DNA from: Variovorax sp. 679
GTDB lineage: Bacteria; Pseudomonadota; Gammaproteobacteria; Burkholderiales; Burkholderiaceae_C
DNA length: 64,000 bases
Direction: 5' to 3'
Assembly (NCBI RefSeq): GCF_003952185.1
Contig: NZ_RXFS01000007.1
Location: 1 to 64,000, forward strand
Below are positions 42,700-50,836 of the stretch, one piece after another. Position 1 is the first letter of the stretch; each line of letters opens with the position of its first letter. The notes beneath the pieces were generated by a model, which had not been told where the DNA came from, did not search any database, and was given only the letters and a program-made list of their open reading frames with translations. Both the position numbers and the translations under genes were made by a program.

Positions 42700-43335
42700 T
42701 CAATCGATGAGCTGCGTCTTGATCGCGTAGTACGTCAGGTCGCTGTTGGTGGAGAGGTTCATCTTCTCCATGAGCCGCGTGCGGTAGGTGCTGATGGTCT
42801 TCACCGACAGCGACAGTGCCTCGCCGATGGCGCCCACGGTCTCGCCCTTCGCGAGCTTGAGGAACACCTGGAACTCGCGCTCCGACAGGTGCTCGTGCGG
42901 CGGCGCGCTGCCGTCCTTGCGCTCCAGCTGACCCGCGAGCAGCTCGGCCACCGAGGGCGAGATATAGCGGCGGCCCAGCGCGATGGTGCGGATCGCCTTG
43001 GCGATTTCCTCGGGCTCGCATTCCTTGTTGAGGTAGCCCGAGGCGCCCTGGCGGATCAGGTTCACCGCGTAGTGCTCCTCGGGGTAGCCGCTGAGGATGA
43101 GCACGCCCAGGTCGGGCGCCTTGGCGCGCACCATGGCGAGCGCGTCGATGCCGCTCTGGCCGGGCATCGAGAGATCCATCACCAGCACGTCGAGGTCGGC
43201 CGTGCGCACGAGGTCGATGGCCTCGCGGCCCGAGCCGGCCTCGCCAGCGACGCGGAAGTCGACGAAGGTGGAGAAGAATGACTTGAGGCCTGTGCGGACG
43301 ACCGCGTGGTCGTCGACGATGCCGATCTTGATCAT
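42700..43335 (-). CDS. NarL/LuxR-type response regulator
   Basis: A 211-residue two-component response regulator. The receiver domain has acidic pair D8/D9, phospho-acceptor D54 in VMDLSMPG, S82 and K104 in YLNKE. The C-terminal LuxR HTH is HLSEREFQVFLKLAKGETVG followed by LSVKTISTYRTRLMEKMNL. No histidine kinase gene is adjacent, so it is an orphan in this window. GacA/UvrY-like length and layout suggest control of global or stress functions. A 650-base gene-free region with an origin-like element lies upstream. Confidence 0.92.
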   Translation of the reverse strand: MIKIGIVDDHAVVRTGLKSFFSTFVDFRVAGEAGSGREAIDLVRTADLDVLVMDLSMPGQSGIDALAMVRAKAPDLGVLILSGYPEEHYAVNLIRQGASGYLNKECEPEEIAKAIRTIALGRRYISPSVAELLAGQLERKDGSAPPHEHLSEREFQVFLKLAKGETVGAIGEALSLSVKTISTYRTRLMEKMNLSTNSDLTYYAIKTQLID

Positions 43336-43985
43336 GGTTGTGTTCCTCCTGGTTGGTGGGCGGCCGCGAGCAAGCACGCGGAAGAAGCGCAACACCATGC
43401 CACACGCATCCGCGGATCGGAGCATCGCGGCGCAGGTCGGGCGTTTGTCCTGCAAGCGATGCGGGAAGCGTCTTTCGGCGACGTAGGAGCAGGGGCCGTC
43501 GGTGAGGGCCGGGCTCCATGGCGCGAACGGCATGAGCGTGGGAAAGCCCTGGGGAAAATTCCGGCACAACGCCATGGTTGTCCACAGACGGACCGGCCGG
43601 TGCCGAGTTGTTCTTTTTCCGGAGCAACCCGAAAGCAGAGGTGCGCACAGCAAGACGGGCAAGCCAAGTCGTTGTCGGCCAAGGGAAAAGGGGTGATGTC
43701 CACAGCCCGGGTTTACCCTTATCTACTACTACTATCTTCAATAAGAAGAATAAATAGAGAAGAGGAAGACGAGGGCGAAGCTGCGACGCGTCGCAAAGGT
43801 CCAGCCGGAGATCACGCATCCGGAAATGCCACGGGGAGGTTGGAAGGACCTCGGCAGATTGCGCTGCGCAGGCCGGCGATTCGCGCATTTGCAGCCGTTG
43901 CGGCAACCAGCTTCGGCATCGGCACGGCAGCTAGCACCCCTAGCATCGATGCACCGAACAACCCGCCGCGGCACGTCCGTCTTCC
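43336..43985. other. 650-base gene-free region
   Basis: No open frame here has a convincing start, codon use or protein-like translation. The notable content is the origin-like module at 43578-43770. The rest shows no repeat or RNA gene that I can recognise. Confidence 0.6.
43578..43770. other. Origin-like DnaA box / GC cluster / trinucleotide-repeat / AT-rich module
   Basis: TTGTCCACA (43578-43586) differs from the DnaA consensus TTATCCACA at one base; ATGTCCACA (43696-43704) at two. The second is followed directly by GC cluster GCCCGGG (43705-43711), then CTACTACTACTA (43723-43734, the DnaA-trio pattern 3'-GAT on the other strand), then an AT-rich purine run to 43770. This order is that of the basal unwinding element of oriC. 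No dnaA, gyrB or rep gene is adjacent, so function is uncertain. Confidence 0.5.
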
Positions 43986-44339
43986 ATGTCAAATCTGCTC
44001 GTCTCCTTCGACTTCGATCAACTCGGCGAACCACGCGAATACCGGCCGCCGGCCGACCGCGTGCTCGAAGGCGATGTCGTGTGCCGCAGCTGGGACGTCG
44101 ACAGCGCCAAGGACGGCAAGGTGCGCGCCGGCGTGTTCGAGTCGACGCCGGGCGTCAACCGCTCCATCAAGGGCGAGACCTGGGAGTTCTGCCTGATCCT
44201 GTCCGGCGTGGCGGAGATCACCGAGGACGGGCACGCCCCCGTGACCTACAAGGCCGGCGACTGCTTCATCATGAAGCCCGGCTACCTCGGAACCTGGCGC
44301 ACCGTCGAGACGGTTCGCAAGGTGTGGGTCACGGCCTGA
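43986..44339 (+). CDS. Cupin-domain protein (DUF861-like)
   Basis: A 117-residue single cupin. The barrel is seen in GVFESTPGVNRSIKGETWEF, CLILSGVAEITEDG, and YKAGDCFIMKPGYLGTWRTV, the last being typical of the ureidoglycine-aminohydrolase-like DUF861 group. It starts MSNLLVSFDFDQLGEPREY. The usual metal-binding histidines are mostly absent (GETWEF instead of HxH), so it may bind a ligand without catalysis. It is 58 bases before the aldehyde dehydrogenase gene on the same strand and may be co-transcribed. Confidence 0.85.
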   Translation: MSNLLVSFDFDQLGEPREYRPPADRVLEGDVVCRSWDVDSAKDGKVRAGVFESTPGVNRSIKGETWEFCLILSGVAEITEDGHAPVTYKAGDCFIMKPGYLGTWRTVETVRKVWVTA

Positions 44340-44397
44340 AGCAGATGCATTGCCATGCTCGAGCGCGCACCTCTGCTGAAAAAATAGGCTATCGAAG

Positions 44398-45891
44398 ATG
44401 ACGACCACTGCATCGCCCGAGGCCGTGCGCCTGCTCATCGCCATGAATGCCGAGAGCGCCGACTGCCATCGCTTCTACATCGATGGCGCCTGGCAGGAAC
44501 CCGGCGAAGGCGCACACGCATTCGCGGTGGTGAACCCCGCCAACGAACAGGTGCTGGGCCGCATCGCCATGGGCAACGCAAGCGACGTGGACCGTGCGGT
44601 CGCCGCTGCGCGCAGGGCGTTCCCCGCGTTCTCCCGCTCGAGCGTGCAGGAACGCGCCGCGCTGCTGGAAAGAATCCACGCCCTGATCCTGGAGCGCGCC
44701 GACGAACTCGCGCTGGTGCTCAGCCTGGAGATGGGCGTGGCGATCAGCTACGCCCGCGCCGCGCAGGTCCCGTTCGCGGCGGAGCATGTGCGGGTGGCGC
44801 GCGAGACCCTGCTGGACTACCCGTTCCTGCAGCAGCAGGGCACCTCCGCCATCGCACGCGAGGCCATCGGTGTCTGCGGCCTCATCACGCCGTGGAACTG
44901 GCCGCTCTACCAGGTCACTGCCAAGGTCGCGCCCGCGCTGGCGGCCGGTTGCTGCGTGGTGCTGAAGCCCAGCGAGCTGTCGCCGTTCAGCGCCCTCATG
45001 TTCGCCCGCCTGATGCACGACGCCGGGGTGCCGGCCGGTGTGTTCAACCTCGTCAACGGAACCGGTCCCGAGGTAGGCGCGGCCATGGCCGAACACCCCG
45101 GCATCGACATGATCTCCATCACCGGCTCGACCCGTGCCGGCGTGCTGGTGGCACAGGCCGCTGCACCCACCGTCAAGCGGGTCACGCAGGAACTCGGCGG
45201 CAAGTCGCCCAACGTGATGCTGCCCGACACCGACTTCGCACGCGCGGTTCCGCTGGGCGTGGCTGCCGCGTTCCGCAACGTCGGCCAGTCTTGCAGCGCG
45301 CCCACGCGCATGGTCGTGCCGCGCAACGCCCTTGCTCAAGTGGAGGTGCTGGCGCGCGAGGCCGCCGAGGCGCTGGTGGTGGGCGACCCGATGTCGCCGC
45401 AGACCATCTTGGGCCCCATTGCCAACAGGGCCCAGTTCGAGCGGGTGCAGCACATGATCCGGGTCGGCATGGAAGAGGACGGCGCGCGACTGCTGTGTGG
45501 CGGCCCCGGCCGGCCGGAGGGATTGCACGAAGGCTTCTACGCACGGCCGACCATCTTCTCGTCGGTGGGCACCGGCATGCGCATCGCGCAGGAAGAAATC
45601 TTCGGTCCCGTGCTCTGCATCCTTCCCTACGACACGGTGGAAGAGGCCGTGACCATCGCCAACGACACGGTGTACGGCCTGGGTGCGCATGTGCAAGGCA
45701 CCGACATGGTCCTGGCCCGCGCGGTGGCCGGGCAGATCCGCGCCGGCCAGGTGCTCATCAACCACCCGGCGTGGGACCCCTTTGCGCCTTTCGGCGGTTA
45801 CAAGCTTTCAGGCAATGGGCGCGAGTACGGGCGCCATGGGCTGGAGGAGTACCTGGAGACGAAGGCCGTTCTTGGCTTCTTTGATGCGTAG
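44398..45891 (+). CDS. NAD(P)-dependent aldehyde dehydrogenase
   Basis: A 497-residue ALDH-superfamily enzyme. It has VCGLITPWNWPLYQVTAKVA, K190-PSE for the cofactor, general base E265 in TQELGGKSPNV, and the nucleophile C299 in NVGQSCSAPTRM. The end is GGYKLSGNGREYGRHGLEEY with LETKAV. ATG 44443 (MNAESADCHRF) is a possible alternative start. The cupin upstream may belong to the same transcript. The aldehyde substrate is unknown. GabT at 16699 yields a semialdehyde, but the two genes are far apart. Confidence 0.92.
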   Translation: MTTTASPEAVRLLIAMNAESADCHRFYIDGAWQEPGEGAHAFAVVNPANEQVLGRIAMGNASDVDRAVAAARRAFPAFSRSSVQERAALLERIHALILERADELALVLSLEMGVAISYARAAQVPFAAEHVRVARETLLDYPFLQQQGTSAIAREAIGVCGLITPWNWPLYQVTAKVAPALAAGCCVVLKPSELSPFSALMFARLMHDAGVPAGVFNLVNGTGPEVGAAMAEHPGIDMISITGSTRAGVLVAQAAAPTVKRVTQELGGKSPNVMLPDTDFARAVPLGVAAAFRNVGQSCSAPTRMVVPRNALAQVEVLAREAAEALVVGDPMSPQTILGPIANRAQFERVQHMIRVGMEEDGARLLCGGPGRPEGLHEGFYARPTIFSSVGTGMRIAQEEIFGPVLCILPYDTVEEAVTIANDTVYGLGAHVQGTDMVLARAVAGQIRAGQVLINHPAWDPFAPFGGYKLSGNGREYGRHGLEEYLETKAVLGFFDA

Positions 45892-45927
45892 GTTGGCTGC
45901 GTTGCCCGTGGCTATGCCGCGCCGGTA

Positions 45928-46125
45928 GTGCAACGCGCGTATGCGGGCCTCGAAAAGCTAGTCGTTCAGCAGGGCGTGAACGATGCGGAAGAGGCTTATC
46001 CGAGTCGCTCCGAACTCGGAGCGCTAGTGCGGGTGGTCAATGAAGAACTGCGGCGGCGTATTGAAACGACCGAGGGGACGATTCAGTCGTTGCGTGCAGT
46101 TGCGAGTGAAGGTGCTGGGCAATAA
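45928..46125 (+). CDS. Possible small helical protein, GTG start
   Basis: A 65-residue frame from GTG 45928 reading VQRAYAGLEKLVVQQGVNDA and ending RRRIETTEGTIQSLRAVASE. It is helical and charged, with ordinary amino-acid composition but lower third-position GC than its neighbours. No clear ribosome site was seen. It may be a real small protein or the tail of a decayed gene. The remainder to 46347 (about 220 bases) holds nothing that I recognise. Confidence 0.4.
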   Translation: MQRAYAGLEKLVVQQGVNDAEEAYPSRSELGALVRVVNEELRRRIETTEGTIQSLRAVASEGAGQ

Positions 46126-46347
46126 AAAGGCCACTACGAACCGTTGGCCGCGCCGAGTGCATGGCCGTCGGCTTTGCTCTCTCTGCCTTGATAGGAGTTA
46201 TCGCCGGGACATCCGCTTAGCAATGGTTGCGGTTCTCTAGCGGAAACCTTCCGAAGGGAGGTTCGCGCATCACGGATGCCTCGTTCCGAAATCAGTCTGA
46301 TGGAGCCGAAACACAAACAAATGGCGCATTGCGTCGTTCTTGTGGCC

Positions 46348-47556
46348 TCATAGCAAGGGGCGCATATGCAAGATGAGGACGGAAGGGGCTTTGCCATTGG
46401 CATCAAACGGCAGGCGTTCAGTCTTGCGAACAGCGCGGAGCGCGGCATCATCCCATTCAGTCAAACCGCTTGACTTATCAACGGTGCTGTCTGCGATGAA
46501 CCCATCGGGCGACACTTTCATTCTGACCACCACCTCGGGATTCCCAATCAACGAGGAAGTGTCAAAAACAACATTGCGGCGAACGGTGCGGGCAACGCGT
46601 TCGGCGTACGTCATCTCGTTGTCCGGCTTTGGCGAGATGGATGTCCGTATTCCAAGGCGTTGACGCGCGAGGTTTGCCTCGGCTTGCTTCGCGAGCGCCG
46701 ATAGCGCGCCCTTGCAGGCCGCCCCACCCATACTCGCCCATCCATCATCCAGCAACTCGGTCGGCGGATTCACTTCCGGCGGTATCGAAAGAAATCGAGT
46801 CGCCGCAGGACATTCGCCAACCAGGGACATAGCAGCCGCAGCCGGCGCACGCATTCCCGTATTCACGTCATGCATCCAAACTGTAGGGACGGACGTTTCG
46901 AGCGACACATAGGCAATGAATTGCTTGTCAGATAGCCACGTCGGCATCAGTATCGGTCGCGGTGATGCGAGAGCAGCCTGAGCACCTGCGCCGTCGCTAT
47001 CGGTTATGGACATTACGTAGCGGGAGTCTTTGCGACTGACGCTGATACGGCGTTCGCTGTATTGACCTGGGGTGCCGGTCAGCTTCTCTTGAACAAAATC
47101 GGCAAGAGCATGAGCTACCAAGCGCATGTCCTGGGATGTCACGTTCCACTCCATGCCTGCAATGTCCCGAAATCCATCCAAGCTCCACAAGCGGGCCCGA
47201 ACGTTGAAGGTCCCATCGGGCTTTTGCTTGATGCTCCCAGCCAGAAAAGTACCGACTCCCGCCGCTCGCCAACTCTCCCAGTCTGGACGGGTGTCAGCCC
47301 CTAACCGAATCGACGTTGCGTCAACTACCGAGACCGCGGCTCCTCGCCGCAAGTCTTGCATCAGGACGTCGACGACCAGTGCGCCAGTCTTGGCGTCACC
47401 CTCAAAGAGCCCGATTCCGAGTCGGGATGAATTCGCGCCTGCGCTGGCTTGCTGCTGACCCACGGCACTCATGGTTCCGGCAAGCGGGGCGGTGGAGCAT
47501 CCGAGCAATGAGAGTGCCATCAGCATGGCGGTTAGATCAATCCGGAAGAGAGACAT
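46348..47556 (-). CDS. Lipoprotein joining a TolB-like N-terminal region to a TolA/TonB-type C-terminal domain
   Basis: A 402-residue predicted lipoprotein: signal with lipobox LLGC (Cys20). Residues about 45-165 look like the TolB amino-terminal domain (AAGVGTFLAGSIKQKPDGTF, then LADFVQEKLTGTPGQYSERR). Residues 168-240 look like the first propeller blade (PILMPTWLSDKQFIAYVSLE, then VWMHDVNTG). The rest of the propeller is missing. A linker with C249 and C281 leads to a TolA-like C-terminal domain (AERVARTVRRNVVFDTSSLI, VSPDGFIADSTVDKSSG, WDDAALRAVRKTERLP). In the Tol system TolB binds TolA, so both partners seem fused. The GC is lower than in neighbours. ATG 47556 is preferred over TTG 47574. 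Confidence 0.7.
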   Translation of the reverse strand: MSLFRIDLTAMLMALSLLGCSTAPLAGTMSAVGQQQASAGANSSRLGIGLFEGDAKTGALVVDVLMQDLRRGAAVSVVDATSIRLGADTRPDWESWRAAGVGTFLAGSIKQKPDGTFNVRARLWSLDGFRDIAGMEWNVTSQDMRLVAHALADFVQEKLTGTPGQYSERRISVSRKDSRYVMSITDSDGAGAQAALASPRPILMPTWLSDKQFIAYVSLETSVPTVWMHDVNTGMRAPAAAAMSLVGECPAATRFLSIPPEVNPPTELLDDGWASMGGAACKGALSALAKQAEANLARQRLGIRTSISPKPDNEMTYAERVARTVRRNVVFDTSSLIGNPEVVVRMKVSPDGFIADSTVDKSSGLTEWDDAALRAVRKTERLPFDANGKAPSVLILHMRPLL

Positions 47557-47687
47557 GTGCAGGGGTCCAGGCAAACCGATTGCGGCAGAATGCTACAACA
47601 TGTAAATCAATGCGGCGACGCCGGAATTTCGTCTCGGCCCAGCTGCGGTGCCGCCCGCAGTTACCTCCAGAAGTTGAATGACGGCCA

Positions 47688-48005
47688 ATGAAGCGTGATG
47701 AGATTCTTACCGCCGTGCTTCAGTCGGCAGACAGATTTGGAGCGGATAACCCTCAACAACTTGCCTTTCTTCGGTCGCGGCTGAGCCGCAGTGCACCCGC
47801 TGAAGTTTTTGCGGGCCTGTTCGCGGTCTTTATAGAGAGTGCGCCCAAGGGATTGCTGTCTCAGCGGCAGGAACTGGCCGGCAGATTGCTCGATACGGCG
47901 GAGCCGACCAATCAGTTTGACTTGGTCGAATGCATACGCGCCTCTCTGCCGTACTACGACCTCAGCGTCGAGCAGCTGGCCGAGTGCTTGGAAAGGAGGC
48001 GGTAA
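47688..48005 (+). CDS. Small hypothetical protein, probably frameshifted at its 3' end
   Basis: A 105-residue frame starting MKRDEILTAVLQSADRFGAD, helical, with VFAGLFAVFIESAPKGLLSQ and ending EQLAECLERRR. No family was recognised. At about 47984-48000 the -1 frame continues as LGKEAVIDALTYAQSTEGLS and on to 48118, which reads like the natural continuation after AECL. A run GGAAAGGAGGCGG lies at the junction. It has lower GC than the flanking operons and probably belongs to the accessory patch with the TolB/TolA-like gene. Confidence 0.5.
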   Translation: MKRDEILTAVLQSADRFGADNPQQLAFLRSRLSRSAPAEVFAGLFAVFIESAPKGLLSQRQELAGRLLDTAEPTNQFDLVECIRASLPYYDLSVEQLAECLERRR

Positions 48006-48118
48006 TCGATGCGCTCACGTATGCGCAGTCGACGGAGGGCTTGAGCGACGCAGAGATTGCTGCCGCGCGCACCATGCGTTGGTGGTTGGGGGACCCCGGA
48101 GCCAAGGACTCTTGGTAG
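47984..48118 (+). other. Out-of-frame continuation of the preceding small gene
   Basis: In the -1 frame, GTG 47984 onward reads VLGKEAVIDALTYAQSTEGL then SDAEIAAARTMRWWLGDPG to a stop at 48116-48118. It is protein-like, and overlaps the end of the 47688 frame by 22 bases. It is either a frameshifted tail, the product of programmed slippage, or a tiny overlapping gene. Confidence 0.4.
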
Positions 48119-48364
48119 GACGTGCCGCCGTCATCGCAGCGTGGCCAGGAGTTCACTTGCATCGCGCGATTTGAAGGTCCGCTTCAGAGAAATCTGAACA
48201 GCCGCTTCGGGCCCAAAGCTGTTCCAAACGCATGCCCACAACCCGTCCGAAGCAAAAGCCCGACGCCAGACTTTGAACGCCGGCGGGTAAGCCCGGTGCC
48301 GCGATTCCATCTCGCTTGATACGATTTTTGTCGAAATGCCCGCCCCACGGGCGTCGGAGACAAG

Positions 48365-49399
48365 ATGGACTCGAACATTTCCAGCCACGCCAACCACGGC
48401 GCCGGCGAGGCGCTGTACCGCACCATGGTGCGGACCCGGGCCTTCGAGAACGCGGCGGAGACCGCCAGCCAGGGCGGCGTGAGCGCCTACGGCCAGCAGG
48501 CGGCGGGCGCCGCCAAGGTGCGCGGCCCGCTGCACCTGTCGACCGGGCAGGAGGCGGTGCCGGCCGGGGTCTGCGCCCATCTGCGCGCCAGCGACTACCT
48601 CACCTCCACCCATCGCGGCCACGGCCACACGCTGGCCAAGGGCGCGGACCTCACGAGGATGATGTGCGAGCTGTTCGGCAAGGCCACCGGCTTCAACGGC
48701 GGCAAGGGCGGCTCGATGCACATCGCGGATTTCTCTGTCGGCATGCTGGGCGCCAACGGCGTGGTGGCGGCGGGGCTGCCTATCGCGGTGGGCGCGGCGC
48801 ATGCGCAGAAGCTGCTGAAGAAACGCGATGACATCACGGTCTGCTTCTTCGGCGACGGTGCGATCAACCGCGGGCCCTTTCTCGAAGCGCTGAACTGGGC
48901 GCGCGTGTACGAGCTGCCGGTGCTGTTCGTCTGCGAAGACAACCGCTGGAGCGCGACCACCGCGAGCGGGCCGATGACGGCGGGCGAAGGCGCTTCGGTG
49001 CGCGCCGAGGCGCTCGGCATCGGGGCCACGCAGGTCGACGGCAACGACGTGTTCGCGGTGCACGCGGCCGCAGCGAAGCTGGTGGCCGAAGTACGCGCCG
49101 GCGTCGGGCCGCGCCTGCTGCATGCGCTGACCTATCGAGTGAAGGGGCATGTGTCGGTGGACGTCGCGGCGTACCGCGACGCAGCCGAGCTGGCCGCAGC
49201 GCTCGAAACCGATCCGATCGCGCGGGCTCGCGGCCACCTGCTGGCAGTCGGCGTTGCCGCGGCGACGCTCGACGCCATCGAGAACGCCGCGCGCGACGAA
49301 GTCGACACCGCGCTCGCCGTTGCCGATGCGGCGCCATGGCCCGAGGCCACCGCCGCCTTCACCGATGTGCAGACCGTCGGGGAGGGCCAATGGCGATGA
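48365..49399 (+). CDS. acoA: TPP-dependent dehydrogenase E1 alpha subunit (AcoA/PdhA type)
   Basis: A 344-residue thiamine-diphosphate E1 alpha subunit of a 2-oxo acid or acetoin dehydrogenase. It has LHLSTGQEAVPAGVCAHLRA, STHRGHGHTLAKGADL, GFNGGKGGSMHIAD, and the TPP motif GDGAINRGPFLEALNWA. SD GGAGACAAG precedes ATG 48365. It overlaps the E1 beta gene by 10 bases. No E2 or E3 gene is present, which is unusual for a full aco operon. An insertion near residues 35-50 (ASQGGVSAYGQQAAGAAK) extends the N-terminal region. Confidence 0.85.
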   Translation: MDSNISSHANHGAGEALYRTMVRTRAFENAAETASQGGVSAYGQQAAGAAKVRGPLHLSTGQEAVPAGVCAHLRASDYLTSTHRGHGHTLAKGADLTRMMCELFGKATGFNGGKGGSMHIADFSVGMLGANGVVAAGLPIAVGAAHAQKLLKKRDDITVCFFGDGAINRGPFLEALNWARVYELPVLFVCEDNRWSATTASGPMTAGEGASVRAEALGIGATQVDGNDVFAVHAAAAKLVAEVRAGVGPRLLHALTYRVKGHVSVDVAAYRDAAELAAALETDPIARARGHLLAVGVAAATLDAIENAARDEVDTALAVADAAPWPEATAAFTDVQTVGEGQWR

Positions 49400-50355
49400 A
49401 ACAGCAACTCAGCTATTCGGAAGCCGCCCTGCTGGCCCTGCGGCGCGAGATGGAAGCAGACCCGCGCGTGGTGGTGCTTGGCGAGGACGTGGGGCGCGGC
49501 GGCATCTTCGGCCAGTACAAGGGACTGCAGCAACACTTCGGCGACGGACGCGTGATCGACACGCCGATCAGCGAGGCCGCGATCATGGGCGCCGGCGTGG
49601 GCATGGCGCTCGCGGGCCTGCGGCCGGTGGTCGAGATGCGCGTGGTCGACTTCGCGCTGTGCGGCATGGACGAGCTGGTGAACCAGGCCGCCAAGAACCG
49701 CTTCATGTTCGGCGGCCAGGGCCGCGTGCCGCTGGTGGCGCGCATGCCGGGCGGCATCTGGGACGCCTCGGCGGCGCAGCATTCGCAGTCGCTCGAAGCC
49801 TGGTTCGCGCACCTGCCGGGCGTGGTGGTGGTGTGCCCCTCGACGCCGCAGGACAACCACGGCCTGCTGCGCGCCGCGCTGCAGTGCGGCGACCCGGTGG
49901 TCTACATCGAGCACAAGACGCTGTGGGGCACGCTGGGCGAAGTCGATGAGGACGTTGCCGTGCCGCTGGGCAAGGCGGCGCGCGTGCGCGAGGGCAACGC
50001 GCTCACGCTGGTGAGCTGGAGCCGGCAAATGCAGGCATGCGCGGCGGCCTGCGATGCGCTGGCCGCAGAAGGCATCGCGGTGGACCTGATCGACCTGCGC
50101 ACGCTGTGGCCCTGGGACCGCGAGACGGTGCTGTCGTCGTGCGCGCGCACCGGCCGGCTGCTGGTGGTGCACGAGGCGGTGCAGGCCGCTGGCTTCGGCG
50201 CGGAGATTGCAGCGAGCGCGGCGGAAGCCACGGGCTGCCGCGTCGCGCGGCTGGGCGCGCCGCGCATTCCGGTCGGCTACTCGCCAGTGCTGGAGGCGCA
50301 GTCGCGCGTCGGCACGGAAGCCATCGTGGCCGCGGCGAAAAGGCTCGCCGACTGA
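49390..50355 (+). CDS. acoB: TPP-dependent dehydrogenase E1 beta subunit (AcoB/PdhB type)
   Basis: A 321-residue transketolase-like E1 beta subunit. It has LGEDVGRGGIFGQYKGLQQH, DTPISEAAIMGAGVGMALAG, ARMPGGIWDASAAQHSQSLE, HLPGVVVVCPSTPQDNHGLL, and a C-terminal domain with LLVVHEAVQAAGFGAEIAAS. ATG 49390 (MAMKQQLSYSE) follows GGGGAGGG within the alpha gene. With AcoA it would decarboxylate a 2-oxo acid or cleave acetoin and pass the product to a lipoyl E2, which must be encoded elsewhere. A MarR gene follows 13 bases later. Confidence 0.88.
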   Translation: MAMKQQLSYSEAALLALRREMEADPRVVVLGEDVGRGGIFGQYKGLQQHFGDGRVIDTPISEAAIMGAGVGMALAGLRPVVEMRVVDFALCGMDELVNQAAKNRFMFGGQGRVPLVARMPGGIWDASAAQHSQSLEAWFAHLPGVVVVCPSTPQDNHGLLRAALQCGDPVVYIEHKTLWGTLGEVDEDVAVPLGKAARVREGNALTLVSWSRQMQACAAACDALAAEGIAVDLIDLRTLWPWDRETVLSSCARTGRLLVVHEAVQAAGFGAEIAASAAEATGCRVARLGAPRIPVGYSPVLEAQSRVGTEAIVAAAKRLAD

Positions 50356-50368
50356 AACACGACCGGCG

Positions 50369-50836
50369 ATGGACCCGCTCTTCTTCAAGCTGGTGCGGGT
50401 CGTGAACCTCACGGCGCGGCCTTTTCACGAGCGCGTAGGCCGCGAGCACCGGCTCACGCTGAACGAGTGGCGCACGATGGCCGTGCTCGCCGCGCAGCCG
50501 GGGCTCAACGCCACGCAGGTTGCCGACCAGACCGGCCTCGACAAGATGGCGGTGAGCCGCGCGCTCGCCGGCCTGCGGCGGCACAAGCGCATGCAGCGTC
50601 ACGACGATCCGACCGACCGGCGCAGCAGCCGGCTCTATCTCACCGCCGCCGGCAAGGCACTGCATGAAACGGTCGGCGCGCTCGGCCGCGAGCGCGAGGC
50701 CGAGCTCTTCGCGGGCATCGAGGCCGGCGAACTGGCGCGCATGGAGGCCACGCTCGACAAGCTGATCCTCGCCGTGTCGAACAGCGGCGACGGCGGTGGC
50801 GATGGCGCTCAGGGGCCGGACGCTCAGGCCGTGTAG
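50369..50836 (+). CDS. MarR-family transcriptional regulator
   Basis: A 155-residue winged-helix MarR protein. It has LTLNEWRTMAVLAAQPGLNA, then QVADQTGLDKMAVSRALAGL for the HTH, and the wing HDDPTDRRSSRLYLTAAGKA. The start ATG 50369 follows the E1 beta stop by 13 bases, so it is probably the last gene of the aco unit and may autoregulate it. It converges on the SDR at 50824 with a 13-base overlap. Confidence 0.9.
   Translation: MDPLFFKLVRVVNLTARPFHERVGREHRLTLNEWRTMAVLAAQPGLNATQVADQTGLDKMAVSRALAGLRRHKRMQRHDDPTDRRSSRLYLTAAGKALHETVGALGREREAELFAGIEAGELARMEATLDKLILAVSNSGDGGGDGAQGPDAQAV

Noticed and set aside
43502-43696. Small frames in the gene-free stretch 43336-43985
   Set aside because: Arg/Gly-rich translations without start signals. 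They overlap the origin-like module and have no protein-like composition.
46134-46451. 105-codon minus-strand frame beside the TolB/TolA-like gene
   Set aside because: It largely overlaps that gene's end in another frame, is Cys/Arg/Ser-rich, and lacks a ribosome site.
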